Positions 1 to 10,400 are shown, counted from the first letter of the stretch. The stretch: 64,000 nt of DNA from Paenibacillus massiliensis subsp. panacisoli DSM 21345 (GCF_000426545.1 NZ_KE384534.1:485115-549114); one strand, 5' to 3'. The notes: generated by a model from the sequence alone, not told the origin. Program-made: numbers and translations.

Positions 1-2
1 GT

Positions 3-1085
3 ATACAAGCTGGATATAGCAACGCTGGCGAATTGCTACTCACACGGGCGGGTGAACTGGCTGATTGGATAGTAGATAGACAATATGATCTTCAACCCGA
101 GCTGATGGAGCGATATGGTCCAATCGGTAAAGTGAAGACTAGGCAGGATACGCTCTATAGCCTTCAATTTCTGGCAGAGAGTGTCATGGTAGACAGTCCG
201 AAGCTGTTTGTTCAGTACATTTCCTGGCTCAAAATTCTGCTGGAGGGGTTCGGTATCACCTCTCAGGATCTTGTGATCAACTTGCAGCTGATCGACAATG
301 CCCTGGAGGAATTACTGGAGCACCCGGGCAAGACGATGCTGCGGGACCATTTGTTACTCGGCATTGAACGAATCAAGGAACCAGAGGAATACCCCTCGTT
401 CATCCGGCAGGATAACCCGTTATATGAGGAAGCTAGAACGTACCTTGACTTGCTAAGTGCAGGGAACCGAAGAGAAGCACTTGAGCTTGTGGAGGAGCTT
501 CTGGAGAATGAGGTAGCTATAAAGGATATTTATAAATATATCTTTCAGATTACACAATATGAGATTGGACGACTGTGGCAGATGGGAGACATGAATGTCG
601 CTCAGGAGCATTTCTGTACGGCAGCCACACAGTTCATCATGTCCAGCCTGTATGGTCGATGGATCGTTCATTCACGTGATGGATATCGGCTACTCGCCAC
701 CTGCGTAGGGCAGGAGCAGCATGAGATTGGCATTCGAATGATAGCGGATTTCTTTGAAATGGAAGGCTGGAACACGTACTATCTGGGGGCGAATGTACCG
801 CAGCGAAATGTAATTCAGGCTATTATTGACTATAGCGTCGACCTAGTGGCACTATCGGCAACGATGGCTTTTCATGTTCATCTGATCAAGGATCTGATTG
901 TTGCGATTCGTGCGGACGAGCGAACAGCCCATGTAAAGATCATGGTGGGTGGACAGCCGTTCAACATGGATGGCAGGCTATGGCAGGAAGTTGGAGCAGA
1001 TGGCTTCGCGATAGATGCGGATCAGGCAGTGAAGGCTGCTGCTGATCTATTGTCACATATAGCCCAGGGAGGTAACACAGCATGA
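3..1085 (+). CDS. B12-binding (CarH-like) sensory protein, 5' partial
   Basis: The frame is open to the window edge with no in-frame stop, so the true start probably lies upstream; a TTG at 33 is the first start codon seen. Residue numbers here count from that TTG. After a helical N-terminal part comes a four-helix cap with L-W-Q-M-G-D-M-N-V-A-Q-E-H (W182, E192, H193). This is the W-x9-EH signature known from AdoCbl-binding CarH photoreceptors. A Rossmann-type B12 domain follows, with E-Q-H-E-I-G (H230 is the expected lower cobalt ligand), then YYLGANVP and MVGGQPF. No MerR helix-turn-helix is visible. The stop overlaps the next gene, a hybrid histidine kinase, by ATGA, so the two are probably one signalling unit. 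The cofactor and light response are inferred from the motifs. Confidence 0.85.
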   Translation: MQAGYSNAGELLLTRAGELADWIVDRQYDLQPELMERYGPIGKVKTRQDTLYSLQFLAESVMVDSPKLFVQYISWLKILLEGFGITSQDLVINLQLIDNALEELLEHPGKTMLRDHLLLGIERIKEPEEYPSFIRQDNPLYEEARTYLDLLSAGNRREALELVEELLENEVAIKDIYKYIFQITQYEIGRLWQMGDMNVAQEHFCTAATQFIMSSLYGRWIVHSRDGYRLLATCVGQEQHEIGIRMIADFFEMEGWNTYYLGANVPQRNVIQAIIDYSVDLVALSATMAFHVHLIKDLIVAIRADERTAHVKIMVGGQPFNMDGRLWQEVGADGFAIDADQAVKAAADLLSHIAQGGNTA

Positions 1086-2806
1086 GTGATCCTTCGTTGG
1101 AAATTCAGAATCTACGCAAGATCATTGAGGACCTATCCAGGCAGATCGTGACAGCACAGACGGAGCAGGAACGAGTACTAAGCGAATTCTCCGGGATGAA
1201 TAATGAATTAGTGAATCTGCAAAGAAAGCTGACCAAGTCCAATTCGGAGCTGAAGCAGGCGAGAATGGAGGCCGAACGAGCGAATCAGGCGAAGAGTACG
1301 TTCCTTGCCATGGTAAGCCATGAAATTCGTACACCTATGAACGGAATGCTTGGCTTGACAGAGGTGCTTCTGGCAGAGGAGCTGCCTGCTGCCCAGCGGG
1401 AGTCGATACAGTGGATTCAGGAGTCAGGCAAGCTGCTGCTGGACATGGTGAACAATCTGCTCGATCTATCCAAAATTGAGGCCGGAGAAATGAAGCTGCA
1501 GGCTACCTCTATCAATCTGCAGGATATGATGAAGCAAGTTACAGCTTTGCTTGAGGTACAGGCTGCTCAGAAAGGCAATGTGATCTCTACGGAGCTGGAG
1601 CAGGGCGTGGAAACAAGGCTCATCGGGGATGCAGCGAGACTCACACAGGTACTGCTCAACTTACTTGGCAATGCTAACAAATTCACGGTTGCCGGGCAGC
1701 TGCAGATCAAGATCAGGCTATTGGAGAACAGCGACGAACAGCAACGACTGCGTTTTGAGGTGAGCGACACCGGCATAGGCATTTCGGAAGCTGATCAATC
1801 CATATTATTTCAGCCTTATACCCAAACGGTAGAGGGACAGACATCACCACATGGAGGCACAGGCCTGGGGCTATGGATTAGCAAGCTGTTCGTGGAAATG
1901 ATGGGCGGTCAGATCGGATGTATCAGCGTAGAGCAGGAGGGAGCAACCTTCTGGATTGAGCTAGTGCTGCGCAAGGCCAGTGATCCTGAGCTTCACCCCA
2001 CGCATGCTACGAAGGCTGGTGCTCCAGCAGAACTAACTGAGTGTGACAAGATGGATACCATGCTGCCGATTCTCGTAGTAGAGGATCAGCTTGTGAACCG
2101 GAAGGTGATTGGAGAGCAGCTAAGACGATTGGGGCTGAAAGAGCTGGATTTTGCGGTAAGCGGTGAAGAGGCTGTAGAGTATGCACGTAGCCGCCATTAC
2201 GGCTGCATACTGATGGATCTTCATTTGCCAAAGCTTGACGGATATGCTGCGGCAGCTCACATTCGTGCACACGAACAGCAATCACAAAGCGAACGGATAC
2301 CCATTATCGCCTTATCCGGTAGCTCTGGTGAAGAGGAAAGGAGTAAGGGGGCGTCTGCGGGCATTGACGATTTCCTGCAAAAGCCAGCCTCGATTCACTT
2401 GCTAAGGGAGAAGCTGCAGCACTGGCTTCCTCAAGCTGCACCGGAGGAGGCCCTCATTGATGAAGAGGTCATCCGAGACATCATGGCTCTGGATGAGGAT
2501 GGAAGCACAGAGCTGCTTGCTTCATTGCTGGAAATATATAAGGGTGATACGCCATACAAGCTGCAACGCTTGATCGGTCTGCTGGAGCAGGAGGAGTTCG
2601 ATCCATGTGTGTATAATCAAATATTGGAGGCTGCGCACGAGCTAAAATCAGGAAGTCTCAGTCTGGGCATCAAGCGAATGTCGATCATGTTCGCTGATAT
2701 TGAGCAAGCTGCGCGTGATCGGAAGCTGTCGACCGTCAAACCGGTCATATCCAAGCTGGAGCCAACGTATCACATGACCTGCACTGCTCTCGAAGCTTTT
2801 TTGTAG
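1082..2806 (+). CDS. Soluble hybrid histidine kinase (HisKA-HATPase-REC-HPt)
   Basis: 574 residues with no membrane segment. A coiled coil (about 5-70) leads into HisKA with SHEIRTPMNG (phospho-His H80). A HATPase_c domain follows with an N box (LLGNANKF), DTGIGI and GTGLGLWI. The receiver has ILVVEDQ and the phospho-acceptor in ILMDLHLPKLDG, with the conserved KPA lysine. A C-terminal HPt has AAHELKSGS as its phosphotransfer histidine site. It has no input domain of its own, so the overlapping B12-binding protein is the obvious candidate sensor. The phosphorelay could run H80 to receiver Asp to HPt His and on to an unlinked regulator. Family assignment is firm; the partner assignment is inference from the ATGA overlap. 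Confidence 0.93.
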   Translation: MSDPSLEIQNLRKIIEDLSRQIVTAQTEQERVLSEFSGMNNELVNLQRKLTKSNSELKQARMEAERANQAKSTFLAMVSHEIRTPMNGMLGLTEVLLAEELPAAQRESIQWIQESGKLLLDMVNNLLDLSKIEAGEMKLQATSINLQDMMKQVTALLEVQAAQKGNVISTELEQGVETRLIGDAARLTQVLLNLLGNANKFTVAGQLQIKIRLLENSDEQQRLRFEVSDTGIGISEADQSILFQPYTQTVEGQTSPHGGTGLGLWISKLFVEMMGGQIGCISVEQEGATFWIELVLRKASDPELHPTHATKAGAPAELTECDKMDTMLPILVVEDQLVNRKVIGEQLRRLGLKELDFAVSGEEAVEYARSRHYGCILMDLHLPKLDGYAAAAHIRAHEQQSQSERIPIIALSGSSGEEERSKGASAGIDDFLQKPASIHLLREKLQHWLPQAAPEEALIDEEVIRDIMALDEDGSTELLASLLEIYKGDTPYKLQRLIGLLEQEEFDPCVYNQILEAAHELKSGSLSLGIKRMSIMFADIEQAARDRKLSTVKPVISKLEPTYHMTCTALEAFL

Positions 2807-2845
2807 ATTGTAGTTGATAGGCTGTAGTTTGGAAGTTGTTCTTGG

Positions 2846-2890
2846 ACATGCATGTACTCTGTAACGAGTGCGTGCATGTTATTTTCATCT
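2846..2890 (+). terminator. Hairpin after the hybrid kinase gene
   Basis: Arms ACATGCATGTACTC (2846-2859) and GAGTGCGTGCATGT (2866-2879) pair over 14 positions with two G-U pairs, followed by TATTTTCATCTT. This fits an intrinsic terminator for the B12-protein/kinase operon. The T tract is interrupted. Confidence 0.55.
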
Positions 2891-2904
2891 TAGGGAGGGA
2901 TCTG

Positions 2905-3468
2905 ATGGAACATCATATCAACATAGAGCAGCGTGAGCGGCTGCTGGCTTGGCTGGAAGACCCACAGGTATATGATGATTTGAGACGTGTGAGGGAGCTA
3001 GGGCTACCGCAAGCCTGCATCGCGGCCGGATATGTGCGGAACCGTGTCTGGGACAAGCTTCACGGCTATGTGTCCTTGACCCCTTTAAATGATATTGACG
3101 TCATATACTTTGATCCCGAGCAGCAGAGCGACGAGCGGGATGAATGGCTTGAACAGCAGCTGGGCCGGGATCAGATTCATCGGAACTGGTCGGTCAAGAA
3201 TCAGGCTCATATGCATATACGCAATGGACATGCTCCATACGCTTCAGTGACCGATGCGATGCGTTATTGGCCAGAGACGGCTACGGCGGTAGGCATCTAT
3301 CTGGACCAGGAGGATCAGCTGCAGATCGTTGCTCCCTTCGGGCTTCAGGATCTAATGGACTTGAAGGTACGCAAGGGTCCATACTTTCGGAGCGACACCT
3401 ATTTCCGGCAACGGGTGTTCGACAAACAGTGGCTGGATACCTGGCCGCTTCTAATTGTGGAAGCATAA
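2905..3468 (+). CDS. Nucleotidyltransferase family protein
   Basis: 187 residues from the ATG preceded by AGGGAGGGA; an upstream TTG (2836) in the same frame lacks a ribosome site and would cross the terminator hairpin. The sequence has GYVRNRVWDKLHGY followed by NDIDVIYFD, the paired-acidic pattern of the NTP_transf_6 (DUF925-type) nucleotidyltransferase fold, and later APFGLQDLMDLKVRKGPYF, typical of that family. The substrate is not known. It is followed by a short membrane peptide gene and a GNAT gene, possibly in one transcript. Confidence 0.8.
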   Translation: MEHHINIEQRERLLAWLEDPQVYDDLRRVRELGLPQACIAAGYVRNRVWDKLHGYVSLTPLNDIDVIYFDPEQQSDERDEWLEQQLGRDQIHRNWSVKNQAHMHIRNGHAPYASVTDAMRYWPETATAVGIYLDQEDQLQIVAPFGLQDLMDLKVRKGPYFRSDTYFRQRVFDKQWLDTWPLLIVEA

Positions 3469-3537
3469 CCTGAAATCCTGCAATAGGAGGCATTATAAAA
3501 GAACGGATATGACACAAAGCATACAGGAGGCTTCAAC

Positions 3538-3711
3538 GTGAACCATAAGAGACTCAGGATCGTTTTAGGTGTTCTGGTGATAATCGTGCTCCTTGTAGTA
3601 ATTATTCCGCTCGTGGGATACTTTGGCGTCAGCAGTGCCGACTCATTTTCAAATGAAACATTCTATTATCTTCAACTAGGGGCAAGCTTGTCTGCCCTAA
3701 CAATCAGCTGA
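3538..3711 (+). CDS. Small membrane peptide, 57 aa
   Basis: A GTG start lies seven bases after a perfect AGGAGG (3525-3530). The 57-residue product starts with a basic N-terminus (MNHKRLRIV), then one hydrophobic helix rich in V, I and L (about residues 9-29), then a short polar tail (NETFYYLQLG). A single-pass inner-membrane peptide or lipidless signal-anchored product is likely. The following GNAT gene starts 15 bases downstream with its own AGGAGGA. No family is recognised. It is supported only by its ribosome site, spacing and clear membrane segment. Confidence 0.6.
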   Translation: MNHKRLRIVLGVLVIIVLLVVIIPLVGYFGVSSADSFSNETFYYLQLGASLSALTIS

Positions 3712-3726
3712 TCAGGAGGAACCAAC

Positions 3727-4155
3727 ATGTTCAAGGATATCAGGAATGAATTAGTGCAACGCCCCGAAATTAGAGAGCTGCTAGGCTACGCGGCTATTTC
3801 GACTGGAGAAGAGGAGGATGAGCTGCTTGAGCATTATGCTTCGTTGGCAGACTGGCATCTATACGGGTATGAGGACGAGGGGCTGATCGTTGGGATCACC
3901 GGCTTCGTTGAGCAGGCCGATGGGGAGCTGAAGCTGCAGCATCTGGCTGTTCTTCCGGAGAATCGACATAAAGGGTATGCCAGAGGAATGCTGCTGGAAT
4001 TGATCAAGGAGCGTGAGCTACAGCGTATGACGGCAAATACCGACGAGGAAGGAGCACAGTTCTTCAGACAGCTCGGATTTGCGGTGTACATAACGAAGGA
4101 TACGCACACTGGACTTGAGCATTACCGCTGTGTGTATGAAGTAGAGCTGGACTAA
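3727..4155 (+). CDS. GNAT-family N-acetyltransferase
   Basis: 142 residues starting at ATG after AGGAGGA. The GNAT core is visible: beta strands 4-5 around LKLQHLAVLPENRHKGYARGM, where R-H-K-G-Y-A is the acetyl-CoA pyrophosphate loop (R/Q-x-x-G-x-A), then TDEEGAQFFRQLGF, the usual strand-helix after it. The acceptor is unknown. It probably shares a transcript with the small membrane peptide gene just upstream. Confidence 0.87.
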   Translation: MFKDIRNELVQRPEIRELLGYAAISTGEEEDELLEHYASLADWHLYGYEDEGLIVGITGFVEQADGELKLQHLAVLPENRHKGYARGMLLELIKERELQRMTANTDEEGAQFFRQLGFAVYITKDTHTGLEHYRCVYEVELD

Positions 4156-4291
4156 GCATTCACCGTGCCCGTATCCCCTGTCTTTACATATACTGCATTA
4201 ACGCCAGTTCAGCGGAGCGTTGCTTCGGCAGTGTAATCATTGTAGCAGAAGCATAGTTCTGCGAGGGTGAACCGACAGGGAGGCAGGGAAT

Positions 4292-4912
4292 ATGGCATAT
4301 CGCTATACGGCTCTTGGTGACTCGCTCACGGTAGGGACCGGGGCACTGCCTGGCAGCGGCTTCGTTCCTCTCTATAGAAGCATGGCACAGCGGTCACTGC
4401 AAGAGCGAATTATACTGCATAATTATGGGGTGAACGGGTTAACTTCAGGAGAGTTACTCAGTCAGTTGAACAGCTCTACCTTGCTGGAGAGCGGGGTGAG
4501 TCAGGCCAATATCATCACCGTCAGTATCGGGGGCAATGATCTGCTGAGGATGGCGCGCTCTGGCATGCAACGGGATGCAGGAGGGGATCTGGAGCTGACC
4601 AAACGCAATGTGCGCCGGATCGTGAATACGCTACTGCAGATCAAGAGAGGCAGCCGGGAACCCTTCTTTATTCGAATTCTGGGGCTGTACAACCCACTGC
4701 CGCGCTATCCGCAGGCACAGTATTGGGTGGGGCAATACAATCGTTTTCTCAGCACAATGAATGCTGGGATCATTCGGGCAGTCCAGATTCAGGACAGCTT
4801 CGCAGGCCAAGAGCGGCGTTTGCTCTCACTGGACGGGATCCATCCCAACGGACGAGGCTATCGAGTGATCGCTGCACAATTGAATCAAGCAGGATATTAT
4901 CCGCTGAGATAG
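4292..4912 (+). CDS. SGNH/GDSL-family esterase or lipase
   Basis: 206 residues with the four SGNH blocks: GDSLTVGTG near the N-terminus (nucleophile Ser11), the block II glycine in NYGVNGLTS, SIGGNDLL (block III Asn) and LDGIHPNGRGY (block V Asp and His). This is the arrangement of bacillar YpmR/lysophospholipase-like esterases. There is no signal peptide, so it is probably cytosolic unless exported another way. A terminator follows within 90 bases, so it is likely monocistronic. Confidence 0.9.
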   Translation: MAYRYTALGDSLTVGTGALPGSGFVPLYRSMAQRSLQERIILHNYGVNGLTSGELLSQLNSSTLLESGVSQANIITVSIGGNDLLRMARSGMQRDAGGDLELTKRNVRRIVNTLLQIKRGSREPFFIRILGLYNPLPRYPQAQYWVGQYNRFLSTMNAGIIRAVQIQDSFAGQERRLLSLDGIHPNGRGYRVIAAQLNQAGYYPLR

Positions 4913-4953
4913 GCTATAGCTGACTAGAGCTGATTAGAAATGATGGTGTAACA

Positions 4954-4998
4954 AGAGGGATGTTCTTCGCCTTTGGGCTGAAGGATGTCTCTTTTTTT
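4954..4998 (+). terminator. Intrinsic terminator after the SGNH esterase gene
   Basis: An imperfect hairpin (AGAGGGATGTTCTTCGCC against GGCTGAAGGATGTCTCT) is followed directly by seven T residues. Confidence 0.6.
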
Positions 4999-5308
4999 GT
5001 GTAGAGTGGCTGGCATGTGCTTTTGCGAAAATCGTTTATTGATATTCTTATATCCGCTTTATTTTTGTCGAATGACGACGAACGTCATAGAGAATTGCCA
5101 TAAATGCTCTCAAGTTTTCTTAACAAGTGTTAAGGAAATTCATAGTTTTCTTATGAATGGTTAGCATTTGATTTAATGATTTTCTCCTATACTTAGCACG
5201 GTAGTTCTTTGGTCTTAGTTCTTGCTGCTTCAGATTATATTGAAGGTTGTTATTCGCTCATGAATATGGATTGAGGAACTATAAAACCAGAAGAAGAGGT
5301 GTGAGGAA
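4999..5308 (+). promoter_or_regulatory. Non-coding region with three adjacent palindromes upstream of the chemoreceptor gene
   Basis: No gene is seen. Three inverted repeats occur in series: ATGACG/CGTCAT near 5082-5098, the perfect 16-bp palindrome CTTAACAAGTGTTAAG (5119-5134) and ATTCATA/TATGAAT (5138-5158). A possible -10 TATACT lies at 5188-5193 without a good -35. The arrangement suggests operator sites for the downstream gene. Confidence 0.45.
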
Positions 5309-7318
5309 TTGAATTCGAAAGTGGCAAAGCTCGAAAAAACAGGGTGGTTGACCCGTATTCAAAAAAACTTCAAAACGAAGCTGATCCTGTCTTTTCTTGT
5401 GTTTTTGGTTGCCCCATCCATACTAGTAGGGGTGCTGGCATACTTTAATGCCAAAGAACAAGTGGAGAAGCAAATCGTACATGGTGCAGAGGAAGCTGTG
5501 AAGCTGGGCGATCTGGCCATCACCATAGCCATTCAGTCCAAAATCAGTGATATTAAGACCTACGCTGAGCAGTTGGATGAAGCGCTCTACACCAACGAAG
5601 AAGATGATTACATTACAGGGGAGTTCGCCCAATATTTACAGCAAAATGAAGATGCCTCCGCTATTCAGCTTGCTACCGAATCAGGATTGTATATGACCTC
5701 TGCTCCAGCGGAGGAGATCCCGGCAGGCTATGACCCAAGAGAACAGGCCTGGTACAAGGAAGCGATGAGCAAGCCGAGTGAAGTGACGGTGAGCGTTCCT
5801 TATCGCTCAGAGAATTCAGATGATTTTACAGTTACCATTGCCAAAGCGCTGGATGATGGAACAGGTGTTATTGGAATTGACCTCAAGCTAACCATGTTTC
5901 GGGACTGGATGCAGAACGTCAAGATTGGTGAGCAGGGCTATATGGTGATGCTGGATACCAGTCGCACGTACATCTATCATCCTACACTTGAAGCTGGCAC
6001 AAGTGCAGAGGATGCTTTTTGGAATCAGGTATACGAGAATCCATCCGGTAGCTTCTCCTACAAGGTGGGTGAGGACGATAAACTGATGTATTTTACAACG
6101 AATCCCCTGACAGGCTGGAAGCTGGCTGGTACGATGTATACCTCTGAAATGGTGGAGGCGGCCAAGCCCATTTTGACGAGCATGCTATGGATTCTTCTCA
6201 TCTGTTTAGCGGTAGGAATTGTGCTGGTATGGCTTGTTGTCCGTTCCATCATTCGTCCGATCGAGAAGCTGAAGGGACAAGCTAATCTTCTGAGTGAGGG
6301 TGATCTGACGCAGGAATTCGTTCGACAAAGCCATGATGAGATCGGTGATCTGACCGATGCCTTTGGCAAGATGCAGGGCAATCTACGTCTATTGATTCAG
6401 AGCATTGAGAGCAGCTCACGCCAGGTTGTAACTTCCGCTGGAGAGATGACACAAAGTACAGAATCCACCAGTGCGGCAAGTGAGGATGTAGCGAAGGCCG
6501 TTCAGGAAATTGCCAGCAGTGCAGAGAAACAAAATGTGAGTATTGTCCAGAACAATGTTGCCTTGGATGAAATCGCCGTAGGTGTTACCCGAATTGCGGA
6601 ACGCTCTGGCCAGGTTGCAGATCTGACTCGTCACACCACGTCCCAAGCTGAGGAAGGTGGGGAGTCTGTGCGGCTGACGGTGAGGCAAATGGGCTCAATT
6701 CATGAGACGGTGGAGCAGGCGAACCACATCATCCAGGTCTTGAGTGACCGTTCTGTGAAGATTGCTTCAATTACGACGTTTATAGGAGACATAGCCAATC
6801 AGACGAACCTTCTGGCATTAAATGCTTCTATTGAAGCAGCACGGGCAGGAGAGCATGGAAAAGGCTTCGCAGTCGTTGCCGAGGAGATTCGCAAACTTGC
6901 GGAGCAATCGGGACAATCTGTGAAGGATATTACGCAGCTTACAGAAGTGATCAAGCAGGATATGGAGGCTTCTGTGAGTATGATGAATAAGATCTCGGGC
7001 GAGGTTCGTGACGGTATGGATATCTCCACAGCTACGATCAGCAAGTTCGAGACAATACTGAATAGCATGCAGGAGATGACACCGCAGGTTGAAGAGGTGG
7101 CTGCTATCTCCCAGCAAATTACAGCCGGGGTCGAAGAAGTGTCCGCTGTGGCTTCTGAGCTGGCTCAGATTGCTACAGGCAATGCGAGCACAGCGGAGGA
7201 AGTAGCCGCATCCTCAGAGGAGCAGCTGGCTGCAATGCAGCAGGTATCAGCCTCTGCACTTAGTCTCGCAGATATGGCGGAGCAGCTGCAGCAATTAATA
7301 CGGAAGTTCAAATATTGA
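5309..7318 (+). CDS. Methyl-accepting chemotaxis protein with dCache domain
   Basis: 669 residues from a TTG start with AGAAGAGGTGTGAGG upstream. Order: TM1 (about 25-48), a periplasmic-side double Cache domain, TM2 (about 287-312), HAMP (about 313-365) and a full signalling domain with the hairpin tip around GKGFAVVAEEIRKLAEQS. The Cache domain has YDPREQAWY and VSVPY. From memory of the dCache amino-acid motif, an Arg is expected two residues before the Trp, but Gln is present here, so amino-acid sensing cannot be assumed. The gene stands alone upstream of a large hybrid kinase gene, with three palindromes in its leader. Confidence 0.95.
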   Translation: MNSKVAKLEKTGWLTRIQKNFKTKLILSFLVFLVAPSILVGVLAYFNAKEQVEKQIVHGAEEAVKLGDLAITIAIQSKISDIKTYAEQLDEALYTNEEDDYITGEFAQYLQQNEDASAIQLATESGLYMTSAPAEEIPAGYDPREQAWYKEAMSKPSEVTVSVPYRSENSDDFTVTIAKALDDGTGVIGIDLKLTMFRDWMQNVKIGEQGYMVMLDTSRTYIYHPTLEAGTSAEDAFWNQVYENPSGSFSYKVGEDDKLMYFTTNPLTGWKLAGTMYTSEMVEAAKPILTSMLWILLICLAVGIVLVWLVVRSIIRPIEKLKGQANLLSEGDLTQEFVRQSHDEIGDLTDAFGKMQGNLRLLIQSIESSSRQVVTSAGEMTQSTESTSAASEDVAKAVQEIASSAEKQNVSIVQNNVALDEIAVGVTRIAERSGQVADLTRHTTSQAEEGGESVRLTVRQMGSIHETVEQANHIIQVLSDRSVKIASITTFIGDIANQTNLLALNASIEAARAGEHGKGFAVVAEEIRKLAEQSGQSVKDITQLTEVIKQDMEASVSMMNKISGEVRDGMDISTATISKFETILNSMQEMTPQVEEVAAISQQITAGVEEVSAVASELAQIATGNASTAEEVAASSEEQLAAMQQVSASALSLADMAEQLQQLIRKFKY

Positions 7319-7405
7319 GAGGCTACTTTTCACACAGATGAATCTGTTTTAGTTGCTTCAATTAGCCTTCACATACTATGATTAAAGGAACTGGGTTTCA
7401 TAGTT

Positions 7406-10400
7406 ATGCAATTCTCTAATCTGGATGGTGGGTACTTGATACTAGATTTTATGCTACCGGCATGGATTGTTCTATGCTCGATCTATCTTCTTCATTCCTG
7501 TCTTGAGCAGGATAAGCTAATTCATATGAAGCAGCCAATGCGTACATGGGTTGTAGGCATAGTGCTAGGAGTGGCAGCCCTTGTGCTACTTACTGTCCGT
7601 CAGGGTCCAGATCATCCAATGGAAATGAGCATGCTCGGGATCGTATATATGCTGGGGGTTTATTTTGGTCGGGCAGGGTCTGCGGTAATCATATTCATGA
7701 TGCTATTGATCTACCGGATGATGGACCCTGCTTCCTACGCCATGGACTGGCAGTATTGGACAGCTGAACTTGTGTATGTTGCTGGATTGTGCCTCCTGAA
7801 TGCCTTTTTGAAGAGTTTTTTCGTACAGTGGCTGTCAGGAGGTCTTTTTTTGTTGTTGAACTGTATGCTGCTTGGGTTGTTTCAGGGCTTTGCCGCAGGA
7901 TGGATGTGTCGAATCCTGTCGCTGGCCCTGATGTTGTTAATGGTCATTATATTATTGTACGTGTTGGCGAGGTCCAGAGAGCGACAGCAGCGCCTCATGC
8001 AGAGCTATCGTCAGCTTGAGGAGCTGGTGGAGCATCAGCCAGGGTTCACCTTTATTGTAGAGAAGAGAAACGGGAGGTATGAGTATCTCTTCTCTGAAGG
8101 TGAGATGCTTCAGTTAATTGGTGTTCCTCCTCATCGACAGGGGCAACCTATGGGATCGTCTGGACTGGACAGTGAGATTTTTCCGCAAGAGATCATTGAG
8201 TTTATCCATCAGAAGTATCAGGAGGCCTGGGAAGGCAAGCCAGTCTATTATGAGGTTGAATGTCTCGGTCACTATGCACTGGTGAAGCTCCAGCCGATTG
8301 TAGATGAGCATGGAAGAGTTCAGCGTCTGATTGGGTATGGTGTTAACATTGCTACATATAAGTCGGTCAGGCGTCAGCTCCAGGAACAGGGAGAGGGCTT
8401 TGCATTTCTAAAGGAATACGCAGAGGACTGGATTATGGAGTTCACGGCTGAGGGCCGTATTATGTATGCCAATTCAAATGCACTGCAAGCGCTTCAGCTC
8501 GAGCTTCCCCAGATTATGAATCAGCACCTTGAGAGGCTGGTACATATAGAGCAAGAGGAGCAATGGGTGAGGCTGATGAGAAGCACACAGCATAATGAAG
8601 GAACGAAACAGACCGAGCTTAGGATCATATTGGACAATGGCATGTCGTCGTATTACAACGTGTACATTCTTCCTTTCTATCACAGGGATGTACTTGTGCG
8701 AATTCAAGCCGTATTTCAGAATATCACGGATGCTCGTGAGCGTGAAGCGGCGGTGGAGGCTAGTGCGGCCAAGAGCGAATTCCTGACTTATATGACCCAT
8801 GAAATCAGGACGATACTGAATGGGCTTATCGGTTTTTTGCTACTACTACAGCGAACCAGGTTGTCTCCGATTCAGCAGGATTATGTGCGCAAGATGAATG
8901 ATTCCTCCCACTCACTCATGAATGTTACAAACGATATTCTGGATATGGCGAAGATCGAGGCAGGAAAGCTGGTTCTGGAGCAGGTACCCTTTCATTTCGA
9001 AAAATGGATCAAGGGACTGGCGGACAAGACAGGCGTCTATCCGCGACAACAGAATGTAGAGCTGGTGTTCTACACAGATCCCGATTGTCCACTCTATGTT
9101 GTTGGTGACCCCTATCGACTGGAGCAGGTGCTGCTTAATTTACTGAGCAATGCAGTCAAATTTACGGATGCTGGTCACGTTCTGCTGAGGACAGAGGTCA
9201 TCTCACTAGAGGCAGAGCAAGTCCGAATTCTCTTTGAGATTGAGGACACGGGGATCGGCATGACGAAGGAGCAAATGTCGCGGGTGTTCATGTCATTTAC
9301 ACAGGGGGACCCGGATATAAGTCGAAGGTATGGCGGAACGGGTCTGGGATTATTCATTTGCAAGCATCTGGTGGAGTCTATGGGGGGGAGTCTGGAGGTG
9401 GATAGCGCATTTGGCAGCTACAGCCGCTTCTACTTCGAGCTAAGCTTTGCACTGGCAGCTTCACAGGAGCAAGCCCTACCTGATCACACGGAAGTAAGTA
9501 TTCCTAATTACGAAACAGCCATCGTGGATCACCCATCTCATTCCAGAGAGAGTATGACTCAGATTCTGCAATCCTTTGGCATGAATCCGCGTGTATTTTC
9601 AAGCTTTAAGGAGTTCATCAGCTCGGGCTGGGGAACGTCAAATGATCAGGACGGTCAGCATGTGCTGATTATGAACGTAGCTGCCTATGCAGAAGATCCC
9701 CTGGAGCGCAGAATTATGGAGCTGACGAAGCTGCTGCGACCCTATCTGCATATTGTGGTGTGCTCGGATGCAGGTAACGTTATAGTGGATGAGGCACATG
9801 ATTACGAAGTGGAGACAGATACCCGTCTCTTTAAGCCCGTTACCCGTCTTGGACTCTTGGAAGTGTTTGAGATGTTGGAGGAGCCCGCTCTGGCATCAGA
9901 AGGAAGCACTGAACAGGATATGTCCGAGCCGGCCCCCTTAATAGAGAAGAAATGTATTCTGGTTGGTGAGGATGAACGCATTAGTCAGCTTGTCATCGAA
10001 GGATTACTTGGCTATCTGGGATATGAGGTGACAATCGCAAGTAACGGCTATGAGGTGCTGGATTGGTTGGAAAAGAAGCCGTGGAGTCTGATCTTTCTGG
10101 ATCTGTCCATGCCCAAGCTGGGCGGTATGGAGACAGCGTTGCACATTCGGAGAATACGTGCGTATGATCAGACGCCGATCATTGCGATCACTGCGAACAG
10201 TGTCAAGTCTGTACACGAGCAATGCCTGTCGAGCGGAATTAATGAAGTGCTGATGAAGCCTGTGCACTCGGAACGGCTAATGAGAATCGTAGATGCTTGG
10301 TCGGGCATGAATGGTTTGCGCAGTATTCAAGGTGTGGATATTGATCAAGCGCTAACCCAAATGGATGAGAAAATGCATATTCTCCAGTTTGCGCTGAGAA

